From: Natronococcus sp. A-GB7
Lineage (GTDB): Archaea > Halobacteriota > Halobacteria > Halobacteriales > Natrialbaceae
Length of the DNA stretch: 33,034 nucleotides
Assembly (NCBI RefSeq): GCF_029688865.1
Contig: NZ_JARUKV010000038.1
Coordinates: 1 to 33,034, forward strand
Direction: 5' to 3'
Part shown: one piece after another, positions 23,209-30,729 of the stretch
Numbering within the stretch: position 1 is the stretch's first letter
Layout: each line of letters starts with the position of its first letter
Translations under genes and position numbers: made by a program
Notes under the pieces: model-generated
What the model saw: the letters and a program-made list of their open reading frames with translations, nothing else
Told to the model about the DNA's origin: nothing
The model's database searches: none

Positions 23209-23637
23209 CTACTCGTTCGTTCGAACGACGGTGACGGGGACTGGCGCCCGTCGAACGACGGTTTCGGCGACACTTCCCAGCAGGATCCGGTCGAGACCGT
23301 CGCGACCGTGGCTTCCGATCACGACGTGGTCGACGTCGTGTTCTTCGGCGTAGCGAACGATCACGTGCCGCGGTCGACCGTACCGCCATTCCGTGTCTAC
23401 GGATCGATCGACTTCCCCTGCGACAGCTCGAACGTCGTCGAAAACCGCGTTCGCGAATTCGTCGGCTCTGTCGCGCCACCGGCCCCCGTTTTCGACGCCG
23501 GCGTCAGTGTGATCCGGGAACGGTTCGACGACGTGAAGGACGACGATCGACGCGTCGGGAAACGTCTCGAGCGCGAACCGGAGCGCAGCGTCTGCTTGCT
23601 CGCTACCGTCGTGTGGGACGAGAATGGGGTTGCCCAT
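23209..23637 (-). CDS. UspA-family universal stress protein
   Basis: This 142-residue single Usp domain begins MGNPILVPHDGSEQADAALR. The motif is intact (GSHGRDGLDRILLGS) and the end is PVPVTVVRTNE. An EFANAVFDDVRAVAGEVDRS helix region is longer than in the copy at 14417. It is convergent with the Usp gene at 22682. Confidence 0.93.
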   Translation of the reverse strand: MGNPILVPHDGSEQADAALRFALETFPDASIVVLHVVEPFPDHTDAGVENGGRWRDRADEFANAVFDDVRAVAGEVDRSVDTEWRYGRPRHVIVRYAEEHDVDHVVIGSHGRDGLDRILLGSVAETVVRRAPVPVTVVRTNE

Positions 23638-24173
23638 AGAATGGTTGATGCGGATCGTATTCTTAACCGTGACCCCCCGGGGATCGTCCCCCGCCGCCAG
23701 CGAAGCGGATATCGGAACGCCGAGAACACGATCGCTTTCGCTCGTATTCGGTGAGGTGCTTCCTCACATGCTGAAATACCATAATAGGTTACATTCGTAC
23801 CTACGTAATCTCACGACTCGTTCTTAGAGACCGAGAATCAATCTCCTGCCCTGGTCATCTCGTCGGCGTCTCCGACGAACGCACCAGTTGAGGCCATGAC
23901 GAGCGAGCCGTCCACGTTCAGGTGCCAGTAGGAACTGCTCGGTGGTTGGTGGCAAAAGAAGCCGCGGACTGCTCTCGCTCGTGGAACGGGAGCCGTGTCG
24001 GCTTCCTCCTACGTCACCAGCAATCGCTGATTTCTGGTTGGCACATTGGAACGCTTTGCGTCCCAAGGACGGCTAAAGTCGGAGACTTCTTCCTTACATC
24101 TCTGTGAATCTGTGCCGAAGGTCGGGTCTCAGTTTCCGATCTTCGTGCCTTCGACCCTGGGTGGCGGAGATTG
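23638..24173. other. Gene-poor stretch with a possible gene tail
   Basis: No complete gene is seen. On the minus strand, ending at a TGA at 23838-23840, one frame reads WHLNVDGSLVMASTGAFVGD then ADEMTRAGD. This looks like a genuine C-terminus, but there is no start and no family was recognised, so it is probably the tail of a destroyed gene. The longer open frame in the other register (23824-24066) is Arg/Ser-rich and judged a shadow. The remainder, up to the stop of the DUF2267 gene, shows nothing recognisable. Confidence 0.35.
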
Positions 24174-24695
24174 CTATTCTTCTGTTTCGTCGACCGACTC
24201 GTCGTCTGCCGTGTCGGAGCCGTGCTGGCTCCCTGTCTCGGGTTGTGGCCCTCCACCGGTCTGTGCCTCCTGGGCATCGCCCCAGCCACCGCTGTCGACC
24301 ACCTCGAACAGTTTGCCCCAGTTCTCGTCGTCCGCGCTCTCCGGAAGCTGATCACGGAGCTGCTGGAAGTCCGACGGCGGCACCTCCGATCTCACGAGAT
24401 CGACGATGATACGGGCGTGGTACGCTGCTTCCGGCGGATCCGTCAGGTCTCCCTCGATTTCACTGACTCGGGTAACGAACTCCTGCCAGTCGAATCGCTG
24501 CCCGTGTTCCTGAACGGCACCGGTCATGTACCACTTGATTTCCATCGGGAGGGAGGCAGCGAGATCTTCGGCCGCACCCTCCGGAATCCGTTGACCCAGG
24601 GTCATGAGCGTCGCCCTGATCGCTCGCACCGTTCGACCGGTATCCGCAAGCTCGAGCCGGTGCTGGACCTGGCCCGTGAACTCGTCGAAATTCAT
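24174..24695 (-). CDS. DUF2267-family protein
   Basis: This is a 173-residue protein from ATG 24695 (MNFDEFTGQVQHRLELADTG); 11 further upstream codons show no similarity. The DUF2267 core is clear: RAIRATLMTLGQRIPEGAAEDLAASLP, KWYMTGAVQEHG and a second EF..RV helix bundle. It ends in a long acidic, Gly/Gln-rich tail (about 130-173) that is probably disordered. Function is unknown. The family is recurrent next to Usp, CBS and phosphoribosyltransferase genes in bacteria, as here. It is divergent from the glycosyltransferase fragment, with a 294-bp gap between them. Confidence 0.85.
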   Translation of the reverse strand: MNFDEFTGQVQHRLELADTGRTVRAIRATLMTLGQRIPEGAAEDLAASLPMEIKWYMTGAVQEHGQRFDWQEFVTRVSEIEGDLTDPPEAAYHARIIVDLVRSEVPPSDFQQLRDQLPESADDENWGKLFEVVDSGGWGDAQEAQTGGGPQPETGSQHGSDTADDESVDETEE

Positions 24696-24989
24696 AGCAG
24701 TAACGTGCTCGGTGACCAGGGATGTCAAGCCACATGCTACGTGCTCTGTCGCGAGAACGTAACCGATCCAGCAACGTTTTTTCCGGCAGTATCGTTTTCC
24801 ACACCCAGGATATCCACGAGGGTGCAGCTTCGACCGTTAGCGGTCCGTAGTGGAATGTCGTCGCTGTTCGATCTTGCGTTCCTTGCGATCGTCACCCCAT
24901 AACTGATACCACCGTCGTCGTTGTACCAACGAGTACGGACGATACACGCTCCATCATTATCGGATTAATCAATCGAGGCGTACGCTGGC

Positions 24990-25521
24990 GTGACGGGTCA
25001 CGATCGACTCCAGCGGCTTCGATCTCTCGCCGAGGCGCTGGAAGACGTCCGAATCCTCCACGTCAATTCGACGGCGGCCGGTGGCGGCGTCGCGGAACTG
25101 CTCCGTTCGATCGTTCCGGTGTGCAACGACCTCGCCGTCGACACCGACTGGCTCATCATGGATGCTGACGACGACTTCTTCGAGGTGACCAAGGCGATGC
25201 ACAACGCACTCCAGGGGAGGGGACCCCCGCTGACCGAGGATATGAAGGCAACCTATCGGGCGGTCACCGAGCGAAATGCGGCCGAACTCGAAGACATGTA
25301 CGATCTCGTCGTGGTTCACGATCCGCAGCCACTCGGTATGCTCGATCACATAACGGAGACGATGCCGAGCGCACCGATCGTCTGGCGCTGTCACATCGAT
25401 CTCACCGATCCGATCGGCGACTATCTCGCGTTTGTCTCCGAGTATACGAACCGCGTCGACCACGCCGTTTTCAGCCGGTCCAGCTACGCCGGTGATATGG
25501 AGGTTCCGACGAGCATCATTT
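24990..25521 (+). pseudogene. Trehalose-synthase-like glycosyltransferase, 3'-truncated
   Basis: The fragment starts at GTG 24990 and has the GT4-type N-terminal domain: VRILHVNSTAAGGGVAELL, ADDDFFEVTKAMHNALQG, LEDMYDLVVVHDPQPLGML, VWRCHIDLTDP. This is the donor-side start of trehalose synthase/TreT-like enzymes, which are about 400 residues long. After VPTSII (about residue 177) the sequence stops matching and reads random residues until 25553. The whole C-terminal sugar-nucleotide-binding half is missing. The break lies exactly at the stop codon of the convergent TIM-like gene (25516-25518), which indicates a deletion or rearrangement junction there. Confidence 0.85.
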
Positions 25522-26223
25522 GCCGTTGTCAAACGAGTTCGTCTCCGCGATGAGGGACTCGGCAATCTCCGACAGCCAGGCCTCTCGATCGTTCGCGTCG
25601 ACGAATGCTGACGCCGCACCAGCAGCATCAGCGCCGTGCTCGAGACTCGCCGCTACATCCGCTGCAGTACTGATCCCGCCACCGAGAAGGATTCGAGTCT
25701 CCGGGTTTTCTGATTCGACCATCGAGACGAACGCTTCGACGCGCTCGGGATGCGTTCGTGCCAGTGCGCGGTCGCTTGCGATGTCGGCCGGATTTTCGAG
25801 TAGCAGACAGTCGGGATCGAAGGTAAGCGCAGCCCGCCCTAGGTCGACGCTGTCGACACAGACGATCGACTCGAGGCCGTACTCTGCACAGCCAGCGACG
25901 ACGCCTCCGACGTCACTGAACTCCTCTGGACTTTCGGGGTGGTTGATGAGTACACCTGCTGCACCCGCTTCAGCGACTGCCGCAAGCGATATCCGCCCGT
26001 TTCCGCGTCCGGCCACCAGGCCATCGATCGACTGGGCGACGACCAGAAGGTTCGTTTCCTCGGCTATTCGGTAGATATCGGGAATCTGTGGAGCCACGGC
26101 GAACGTCGCACCGGTCTGCCGATGTACAGCTTCGATCGTCTTCGCCAGCTCGAGGCCGTTAGCTCCCGCAGTTCCCTCGTAGAGTTTGTAGTTGATTAGA
26201 AAGTGCGGATAGGTGAGTGCCAT
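25516..26223 (-). CDS. Triose-phosphate-isomerase-like TIM-barrel protein
   Basis: This 235-residue protein starts at ATG 26223 (MALTYPHFLINYKLYEGT); GTG 26229 is possible. Counting from ATG 26223, the TIM catalytic set is kept: Lys13 in NYK, His95 in LINHPE and Glu143 in LLENPADI. The archaeal landmarks FAVAPQIPDI and LLGGGISTAADVAASLEHGA are also kept. Unlike true TPI, loop 6 does not read IGTG but IASD, and HSE is HPE. It may therefore act on a related sugar phosphate, or be an isomerase with a different lid. It is convergent with the truncated glycosyltransferase, and its stop codon marks that junction. Confidence 0.75.
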   Translation of the reverse strand: MALTYPHFLINYKLYEGTAGANGLELAKTIEAVHRQTGATFAVAPQIPDIYRIAEETNLLVVAQSIDGLVAGRGNGRISLAAVAEAGAAGVLINHPESPEEFSDVGGVVAGCAEYGLESIVCVDSVDLGRAALTFDPDCLLLENPADIASDRALARTHPERVEAFVSMVESENPETRILLGGGISTAADVAASLEHGADAAGAASAFVDANDREAWLSEIAESLIAETNSFDNGK

Positions 26224-26371
26224 CGTCACGTAGACCGACGCAAAGAAGCGATTTCAACGTTGTCCTCCTTTGCAGCCCTTATTGGGATAATATCGTCACA
26301 CATTCACTCTTCTGACTATTTGGGGGACCGGCAGCCACTGCCTCTGCCTATGGTGGCGCTGAGAATGTACC

Positions 26372-26464
26372 TCATTCGCTGCTTCGGTGTCGGAGAACGA
26401 CTGGTTCGAGTGCCTGCAAAATAATCTCTGCTTCGAGTGGAGAGAGATCGAGTTCACGAGCCAT
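26372..26464 (-). CDS. Possible 30-aa ORF or gene tail beside IS5 end
   Basis: ATG at 26462-26464 opens MARELDLSPLEAEIILQALE then VVLRHRSSE and a stop at 26372. The composition is natural (an amphipathic helix), but it is too short for a family call. It lies 6 bp from the left repeat of the IS5-type element, so it may be the surviving C-terminus of an interrupted gene rather than a whole one. I do not recognise it. Confidence 0.3.
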   Translation of the reverse strand: MARELDLSPLEAEIILQALEPVVLRHRSSE

Positions 26465-26470
26465 GGGTCT

Positions 26471-27394
26471 TGTTTAGACGGTCGAAATCCTCTGAGTTAG
26501 GCCCTGAGCGATTGTTCGATATTTCTGACGGCGGCCTTAAGGACGAGTTCTCGGAACTGTCCAAACCACGTTCTTGTCTTAAGTGTTGAACCGAATCGCT
26601 TGCGTAACGCGAAAATATCGATTCTGCGATAGACCGTTGATGGTAGGTTTCATCACCAATCCGAGCATTGTGTGCGGCATCGAGCGAGTAGAACTCACGA
26701 TGTTTGATCACCGGTCTAATACCCTCGCTTCGCAGCATCTGCCGGAGCTTATCCCAATCAAACCCTTTGTCAGCGACGATAGTTTCCACGGTACTGAGGT
26801 TTCTTTTCAGGACTTGCCACGCAATCTGCGTGTCATGTGGTAGGTTCATCGAGCAGTGTACATCGAGTAATGGTTCGCGTAGAACAGTCTACAAGAATAG
26901 TGGTTTTGATCGACTCAAACGTCCCTTTGACGCGCTTTGCGTAGTTATGGCTAGACGAGCGATGAGCGATACTAGTCGAGTCGATTGCCTGTACCTCTCC
27001 GGTATCGAATAGTTCCGCAGACGGCTGCAACAGCATCCGCCAGACGGGCATCTTGAGATCTTGTTTTCGAGCACAAACGGTGGTGAAGTCCGGCAACTCA
27101 TCCGGTGAAAAGCCGAGCTTGGCGACAATAGCGGGCATTTCTCGAAGAGCGTCTAGCAACCGTCGGTAGGGGTGATCGAGGTATTCTCGAAGACCATGGA
27201 TCGCTACGATCACCCAATCAGCGCAGCCATCTTTTCCTTTGTTGAGAGGTTCTTTCGAACCGCTTCCGACAGCTTTTTGAGACAATTCGACGCATCGTTC
27301 GGTGAAGCGGGCCAGTTTGGAGTGCACATCCACCTGTGCTCGCTTCGTTTCCTAGAATTCCCGACACAGAGGCAATATTACTAGCGTCTAAACA
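26471..27394 (-). mobile_element. IS5-family element, decayed
   Basis: Ten-base inverted repeats (TGTTTAGACG at 26471-26480 and its complement CGTCTAAACA at 27385-27394) bracket a 924-bp unit holding a single broken transposase gene. The size and gene content fit haloarchaeal IS5-type elements. No clear target duplication was seen next to the repeats, so the copy is old or was altered at its borders. Confidence 0.7.
26497..27333 (-). pseudogene. IS5-family transposase with two frameshifts
   Basis: Piece 1 (from 27333) has REYLDHPYRRLLDALREMP, TVCARKQDLKMPVWRMLL and the DDE Asp in VQAIDSTSIA. A shift near 26880 moves the frame to LDVHCSMNLPHDTQIAW and VADKGFDW (second Asp), then VIKHREFY and TYHQRSIAES (Glu). 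A second shift near 26600 is needed to read FALRKRFGSTLKTRTWFGQF and the C-terminus ending SLRA at 26497. The catalytic D, D and E are all visible but in different frames, so no active transposase is made. Total length after repair would be about 275 residues, normal for this group. Confidence 0.85.
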
Positions 27395-27482
27395 CGGCCC
27401 GCGATCTGTATTCAGCACGGCTCTCTCAACACATCTATTAGTTGATGGAAGAGATAGCGTTAGGTTCGCATCTGCATGTAAA

Positions 27483-28529
27483 TCAATGACGTCGGAACCG
27501 CGCGGAGGACTGATCCTCTAAGTATCGGCGTCGCTGTTCCATTTTCGTCTCCTCGCTTCGTTTATCATAATGCACGTTCAGTACTTTCGCACTGACGTTC
27601 ATTCGGCTGCTTACGACCTCTGTCGGGACATTTTGAGTAAGGTGATACGTGATGGATCCTCGTCGGATCGCATGGGGGGAGACTGACGATAGACAAAGAC
27701 TCGCAGACTTCTCGTTATCGTTCAATGCCTCACAGGTATTGAGATCGCGTCCGTGAGGGCACTGATCAGTATAGACGCATGGTCGCGTCCGTCGGTACAC
27801 TGTAGACCGAAGCGTGTTCTTGTGAGCACGACCATGGACTGATGACAACAGTGCATTTCGGCCCTCCTCATCTTGGGAATCCGGGCGCTGATGATAAATC
27901 CAGTCATCAAGGACTTCACACGTCTCAGGATCCAAGGCGATGAGACGTTCCCCCTGTTGCTTATTCTTTAACGGAGTAGATTCCCGGTGTCGAACTTCGA
28001 GATACCGGTCATCCTGATCATAGTCTTCCACGTCTAATCCATGAGCAGTCCCGACCCGCATTCCAGTCGTCCAGAGAAGTCGAATCAAGACGTGATCGAA
28101 AGAGGCGTACTCGAATCGGAAGAGGTAGTCCAGGAGTTTATGAGCGACGTCTTTCGTAAGAATAGCGTTGCTCTGGTTATCGCCATGGTTGAGCTTTGGC
28201 GACAGTACCTTCTCGTGTAGAGCCGGGGGAACCGCATCAATCGATTCGCAGAACTTGATAAAGACACGCAAGGTGTCCATTTGTGTCTTCACAGAAACGG
28301 CGTTCAAATCTCCTTCCTTTTGTCGCCAAATCTTGTACTCATGCAGCTGGCGTCCCGATAGGGTATTCAAGTCGGTGATTTCTTGCTCTTCACACCACCG
28401 GAGAAAGTGCCCAATGCGGTATTTGTGGGCTTGAAGTGTATTTGCAGTGACTTCGGCACCTCGTTCCTCCAGGTAGATCTCGAACGCTTCTGTCGGATGA
28501 ATTGGCTCCAGTTTGGTCATAGAGATCAT
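27483..28529 (-). CDS. Tyrosine recombinase (phage-type integrase)
   Basis: This 348-residue protein starts at ATG 28529 (MISMTKLEPIHPTEAF); ATG 28520 is equally possible, and the open frame upstream to 28631 is not similar to anything. A SAM-like core-binding domain (about 10-105) is followed by the catalytic domain. The Arg is in TTGMRVGTAHGL (Arg158), the His/Arg pair in SPHAIRRGS (His286, Arg289) and the nucleophile in LNVHYDK (Tyr321). An insertion with four Cys (C251, C257, C266, C279; VYTDQCPHGRDLNTC) may bind zinc, a feature of haloarchaeal integrases. It could move or resolve a plasmid or integrated element; no att site or tRNA gene is seen next to it. It appears intact. Confidence 0.9.
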   Translation of the reverse strand: MISMTKLEPIHPTEAFEIYLEERGAEVTANTLQAHKYRIGHFLRWCEEQEITDLNTLSGRQLHEYKIWRQKEGDLNAVSVKTQMDTLRVFIKFCESIDAVPPALHEKVLSPKLNHGDNQSNAILTKDVAHKLLDYLFRFEYASFDHVLIRLLWTTGMRVGTAHGLDVEDYDQDDRYLEVRHRESTPLKNKQQGERLIALDPETCEVLDDWIYHQRPDSQDEEGRNALLSSVHGRAHKNTLRSTVYRRTRPCVYTDQCPHGRDLNTCEALNDNEKSASLCLSSVSPHAIRRGSITYHLTQNVPTEVVSSRMNVSAKVLNVHYDKRSEETKMEQRRRYLEDQSSARFRRH

Positions 28530-28631
28530 ACCCGTGGACGGGTATTCTCCCCACCTCCCCAGGCACAATAACTCTATCAGTAGACTGGTGAAATTGTACG
28601 TCTCGGTCCGTTTTAGCGGTCGTTCCGCCAT

Positions 28632-29002
28632 ATTTGGTTCTGGGGGATTGATGACGTTCGGGCCGCAACCTACTCGGCAACGACCTTTGATGGTGGTACT
28701 GAGGGCTGCGCCGGTCTTCTGGTAGCGATACGTGTATCATCTCCGCGGTAACCGTACCGTTGAACTCGTATTGACCGATGGGACACGCATCTTTATCGGC
28801 ACACGGCAATCAGCAGAGTTCGAAACAGCGATCACACAGACGATGTGGTCGTAACTCACAATTGAATACAACAGGACTTTGCCAATATCACTGATATCCA
28901 ATAGAAGGTACAGCGCTAGGTTCGCGCTCTCTGAGAACGATTTGACGAACCTCGATTTCGAATCATAACTGAGTAAAGACGCCGTTTTGCCAACTATTAG
29001 TA
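28632..29002. other. Gene-poor stretch with one gene remnant
   Basis: Apart from the fragment at 28732-28854 this interval shows no gene. The last 150 bases are AT-rich and lead to the lipoprotein start at 29003, so a promoter for that gene is expected there, but I could not pick out a clear TATA box. Confidence 0.35.
28732..28854 (+). pseudogene. Small remnant with PH-like membrane-protein tail
   Basis: The frame begins just after an in-frame TAG (28723-28725) and reads VYHLRGNRTVELVLTDGTRI then FIGTRQSAEFETAITQTMWS before a TAA. The strand-loop-helix pattern with DGTR.FIGT and EFE.AI resembles the end of a short PH-like domain found in haloarchaeal membrane proteins. This is inference from pattern. 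The upstream transmembrane part is absent, so it is probably a gene tail left after a deletion near the integrase. Confidence 0.35.
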
Positions 29003-29584
29003 ATGGATCGAAGAGACACTCTCACGACACTCGCTGCCAGCACAATCGTCGCACCCCTATCGGGGTGTCTTGATTTCGCCGGACTTCGCCCAGATAGCGA
29101 CAGCGACCAGAGCCTGGACGACAGCGAAGAGAGTCTGGCTGACAGCAGACGCGACGGCGAGCAGCAAGCCGACGAATCAGGCGACCCTGAGACCCTGGAT
29201 AACGAGGCGAACCAAGAGCCTGATGCTGAGGAAGACAATAATAATGAACCATCACATCATGACGAACCCGAACAGCCCGATGCAGGTGAAAACGTCCTCA
29301 AATTTGGCGATCTCCAGATTCTCGAGTATGAGGAGGTGGTCGAGGAACTCGAGTACGATGAAGAGCAAATTAGCTACACGGGAAAGGTCGAGAACGCTGG
29401 TGATGAGGCGTACGGATCGGTAGTGGTTAAAGTGAGAGTCTACGACGGAGATGGTAACGAGTTAGGTAGCCACCAGGATCTAACGCCTGAACTCGAGGGC
29501 GGCGAAACGTGGCGCTTCGAGATTGCTCCCCATAGTCAGCCTAATGAGATTGCCGATCACGATATTGCGGTGACCAGCAAGTAG
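29003..29584 (+). CDS. Tat lipoprotein with FxLYD-like domain
   Basis: This 193-residue protein begins MDRRDTLTTLAASTIVAPLSGC, a twin-arginine-type signal with lipobox Cys22. Residues about 30-95 are a low-complexity Asp/Glu/Ser/Gln linker (for example DAEEDNNNEPSHHDEPEQPD), typical of surface-anchored haloarchaeal proteins. The rest is a beta-sandwich of the FxLYD/DUF3426 type: ISYTGKVENAGDEAYGSVVV, KVRVYDGDGNELGS, GGETWRFEI. Such domains are extracellular and often sit near regulators. It is convergent with the wHTH gene. The ligand is unknown. Confidence 0.78.
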   Translation: MDRRDTLTTLAASTIVAPLSGCLDFAGLRPDSDSDQSLDDSEESLADSRRDGEQQADESGDPETLDNEANQEPDAEEDNNNEPSHHDEPEQPDAGENVLKFGDLQILEYEEVVEELEYDEEQISYTGKVENAGDEAYGSVVVKVRVYDGDGNELGSHQDLTPELEGGETWRFEIAPHSQPNEIADHDIAVTSK

Positions 29585-29618
29585 TGTGGTATTGATCTTA
29601 CTTTGGGATGGCTCAACA

Positions 29619-30110
29619 TCACTTCAAGCCCTGTACCGTTTCCCATAACTTGCTATTCGCATCTCGCATATCATCGAGTCGCCCCTCTATCTCGTTGACC
29701 TGGTTCTCGAGATTGGTCTTTTCCTCTTGGAGCTGATCATTCTCTTGCTCGAGCTTCTCAGTTCGTGCCTCTAAATCATCCAATCTTTGCCGGACAATTC
29801 GACCCCCAAGTGGATCCATTCCGTAGTCTTCTTGAGCTGCGCTCAGTACGTTCTTTCCTCTGTTAGTGATCTGGTAGGTGAATCCCTCTCGAGGCATGGG
29901 ATCATCTCGGTCTTTGTCGGTGCGCTCAATTAGACTGGCCTCCATGAGGCGCTTGTAGTGGTAGTTGACGAGGCTGCTATCCAGATCGGTATCGGTGGTG
30001 ATTTCAGACGTCTTCGCGGTCCCACCACGAGTCCGAATCGAAACCAAAATTCGATGTCGTTTTTGTGAGAGATTGGCCGCGATCTCGTGTGGGTCCTGGC
30101 CTGGTTCCAT
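29619..30110 (-). CDS. Winged-helix regulator with coiled-coil tail
   Basis: This is a 163-residue protein. Residues about 12-95 are a winged helix (LSQKRHRILVSIRTRGGTAK, SLVNYHYKRLMEASLIERTD, wing FTYQITNRGKNVL). Residues about 105-160 are a strong heptad coiled coil (LEARTEKLEQENDQLQEEKT, VNEIEGRLDDMRDANSKLWE), so it is a dimer or higher oligomer. It probably binds DNA as a repressor or chromatin-like protein; no ligand domain is present. It is convergent with the FxLYD lipoprotein and followed by a repeat-containing gene-free region on its 5' side, which is a candidate operator. Confidence 0.8.
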   Translation of the reverse strand: MEPGQDPHEIAANLSQKRHRILVSIRTRGGTAKTSEITTDTDLDSSLVNYHYKRLMEASLIERTDKDRDDPMPREGFTYQITNRGKNVLSAAQEDYGMDPLGGRIVRQRLDDLEARTEKLEQENDQLQEEKTNLENQVNEIEGRLDDMRDANSKLWETVQGLK

Positions 30111-30729
30111 ATATCATGCTTCAGGGCACAGTAGTAAAATTTACTTTAATTTCCGGTCAGCCCAGAACTACCGACTACATATAGCCCGGCTACCCCCACA
30201 ACGTTAATCTCGAGCAGGGCGCGTTATGGCTCTGGGACTATAGCCTCGAGGAAGTATCAATAAAGAGAAACAAGTGAGGAAAACCCACCGAGCTATAACA
30301 GATCAATCCTCAACCAAAGCGGAGGGAGGCGACCAGCAGAAGAGGACCTCGAGTAGCTCAGCAAAGTGGGGTGACCACCAGGCTACAGCAGAGAGGACTA
30401 TCACCTCGAGAGCAAGGGAGACTATCAGACTGAGAATCAGCAGGATGGACCATCAACAGGCTGGTAGATAGTGGACTAACATCTCGAGTGTAGGCATGCG
30501 ATCCTGGGGGATCTTGAGGTAGTGTCTGGGGGTCAACTCTGGCTATAGCATGGAGAGCGAGCACGGAGCGAAGCGGAGTGCGAGCGGTCAGTCGGTAGTG
30601 GTGCGGTGCTGGCTGGGGTCGGTCGGTGTCGGTCCCCGGCTCGAGTGGGGGTGGCTGTTGCGGTCCTCAAGCTCACAAACAAGTTGGACCTCCGGAAGCA
30701 ATATCACTCTGAGATAAGATTATACTCAT
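30111..30729. other. Non-coding region with degenerate repeats and CTCGAG sites
   Basis: There is no convincing gene in about 620 bases. Six CTCGAG hexamers occur at 30209, 30245, 30348, 30405, 30483 and 30640. Between 30331 and 30488 three imperfect copies of a unit can be lined up: GACCAnCA...AGGCT...AGGACTA..CTCGAG. A G-rich, low-complexity stretch follows at about 30550-30665. The function is unknown. The region lies between a regulator and a beta-helix lipoprotein and could hold operators, an old origin or MITE debris. Confidence 0.45.
30331..30488. repeat. Three degenerate direct repeats ending in CTCGAG
   Basis: Copy a: GACCAGCAGAAGAGGACCTC at 30331-30350, ending at CTCGAG 30353. Copy b: GACCACCAGGCTACAGCAGA starting 30373 and ending at CTCGAG 30410. 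Copy c: GGACCATCAACAGGCTGG starting 30448 and ending at CTCGAG 30488. Spacing grows from 57 to 78 bp between the ends. The similarity is partial and was judged by eye. Confidence 0.4.

Noticed and set aside
22126-23754. 542-aa plus-strand frame
   Set aside because: It spans two Usp genes and a nitroreductase on other frames; Arg/Val-rich, no domain.
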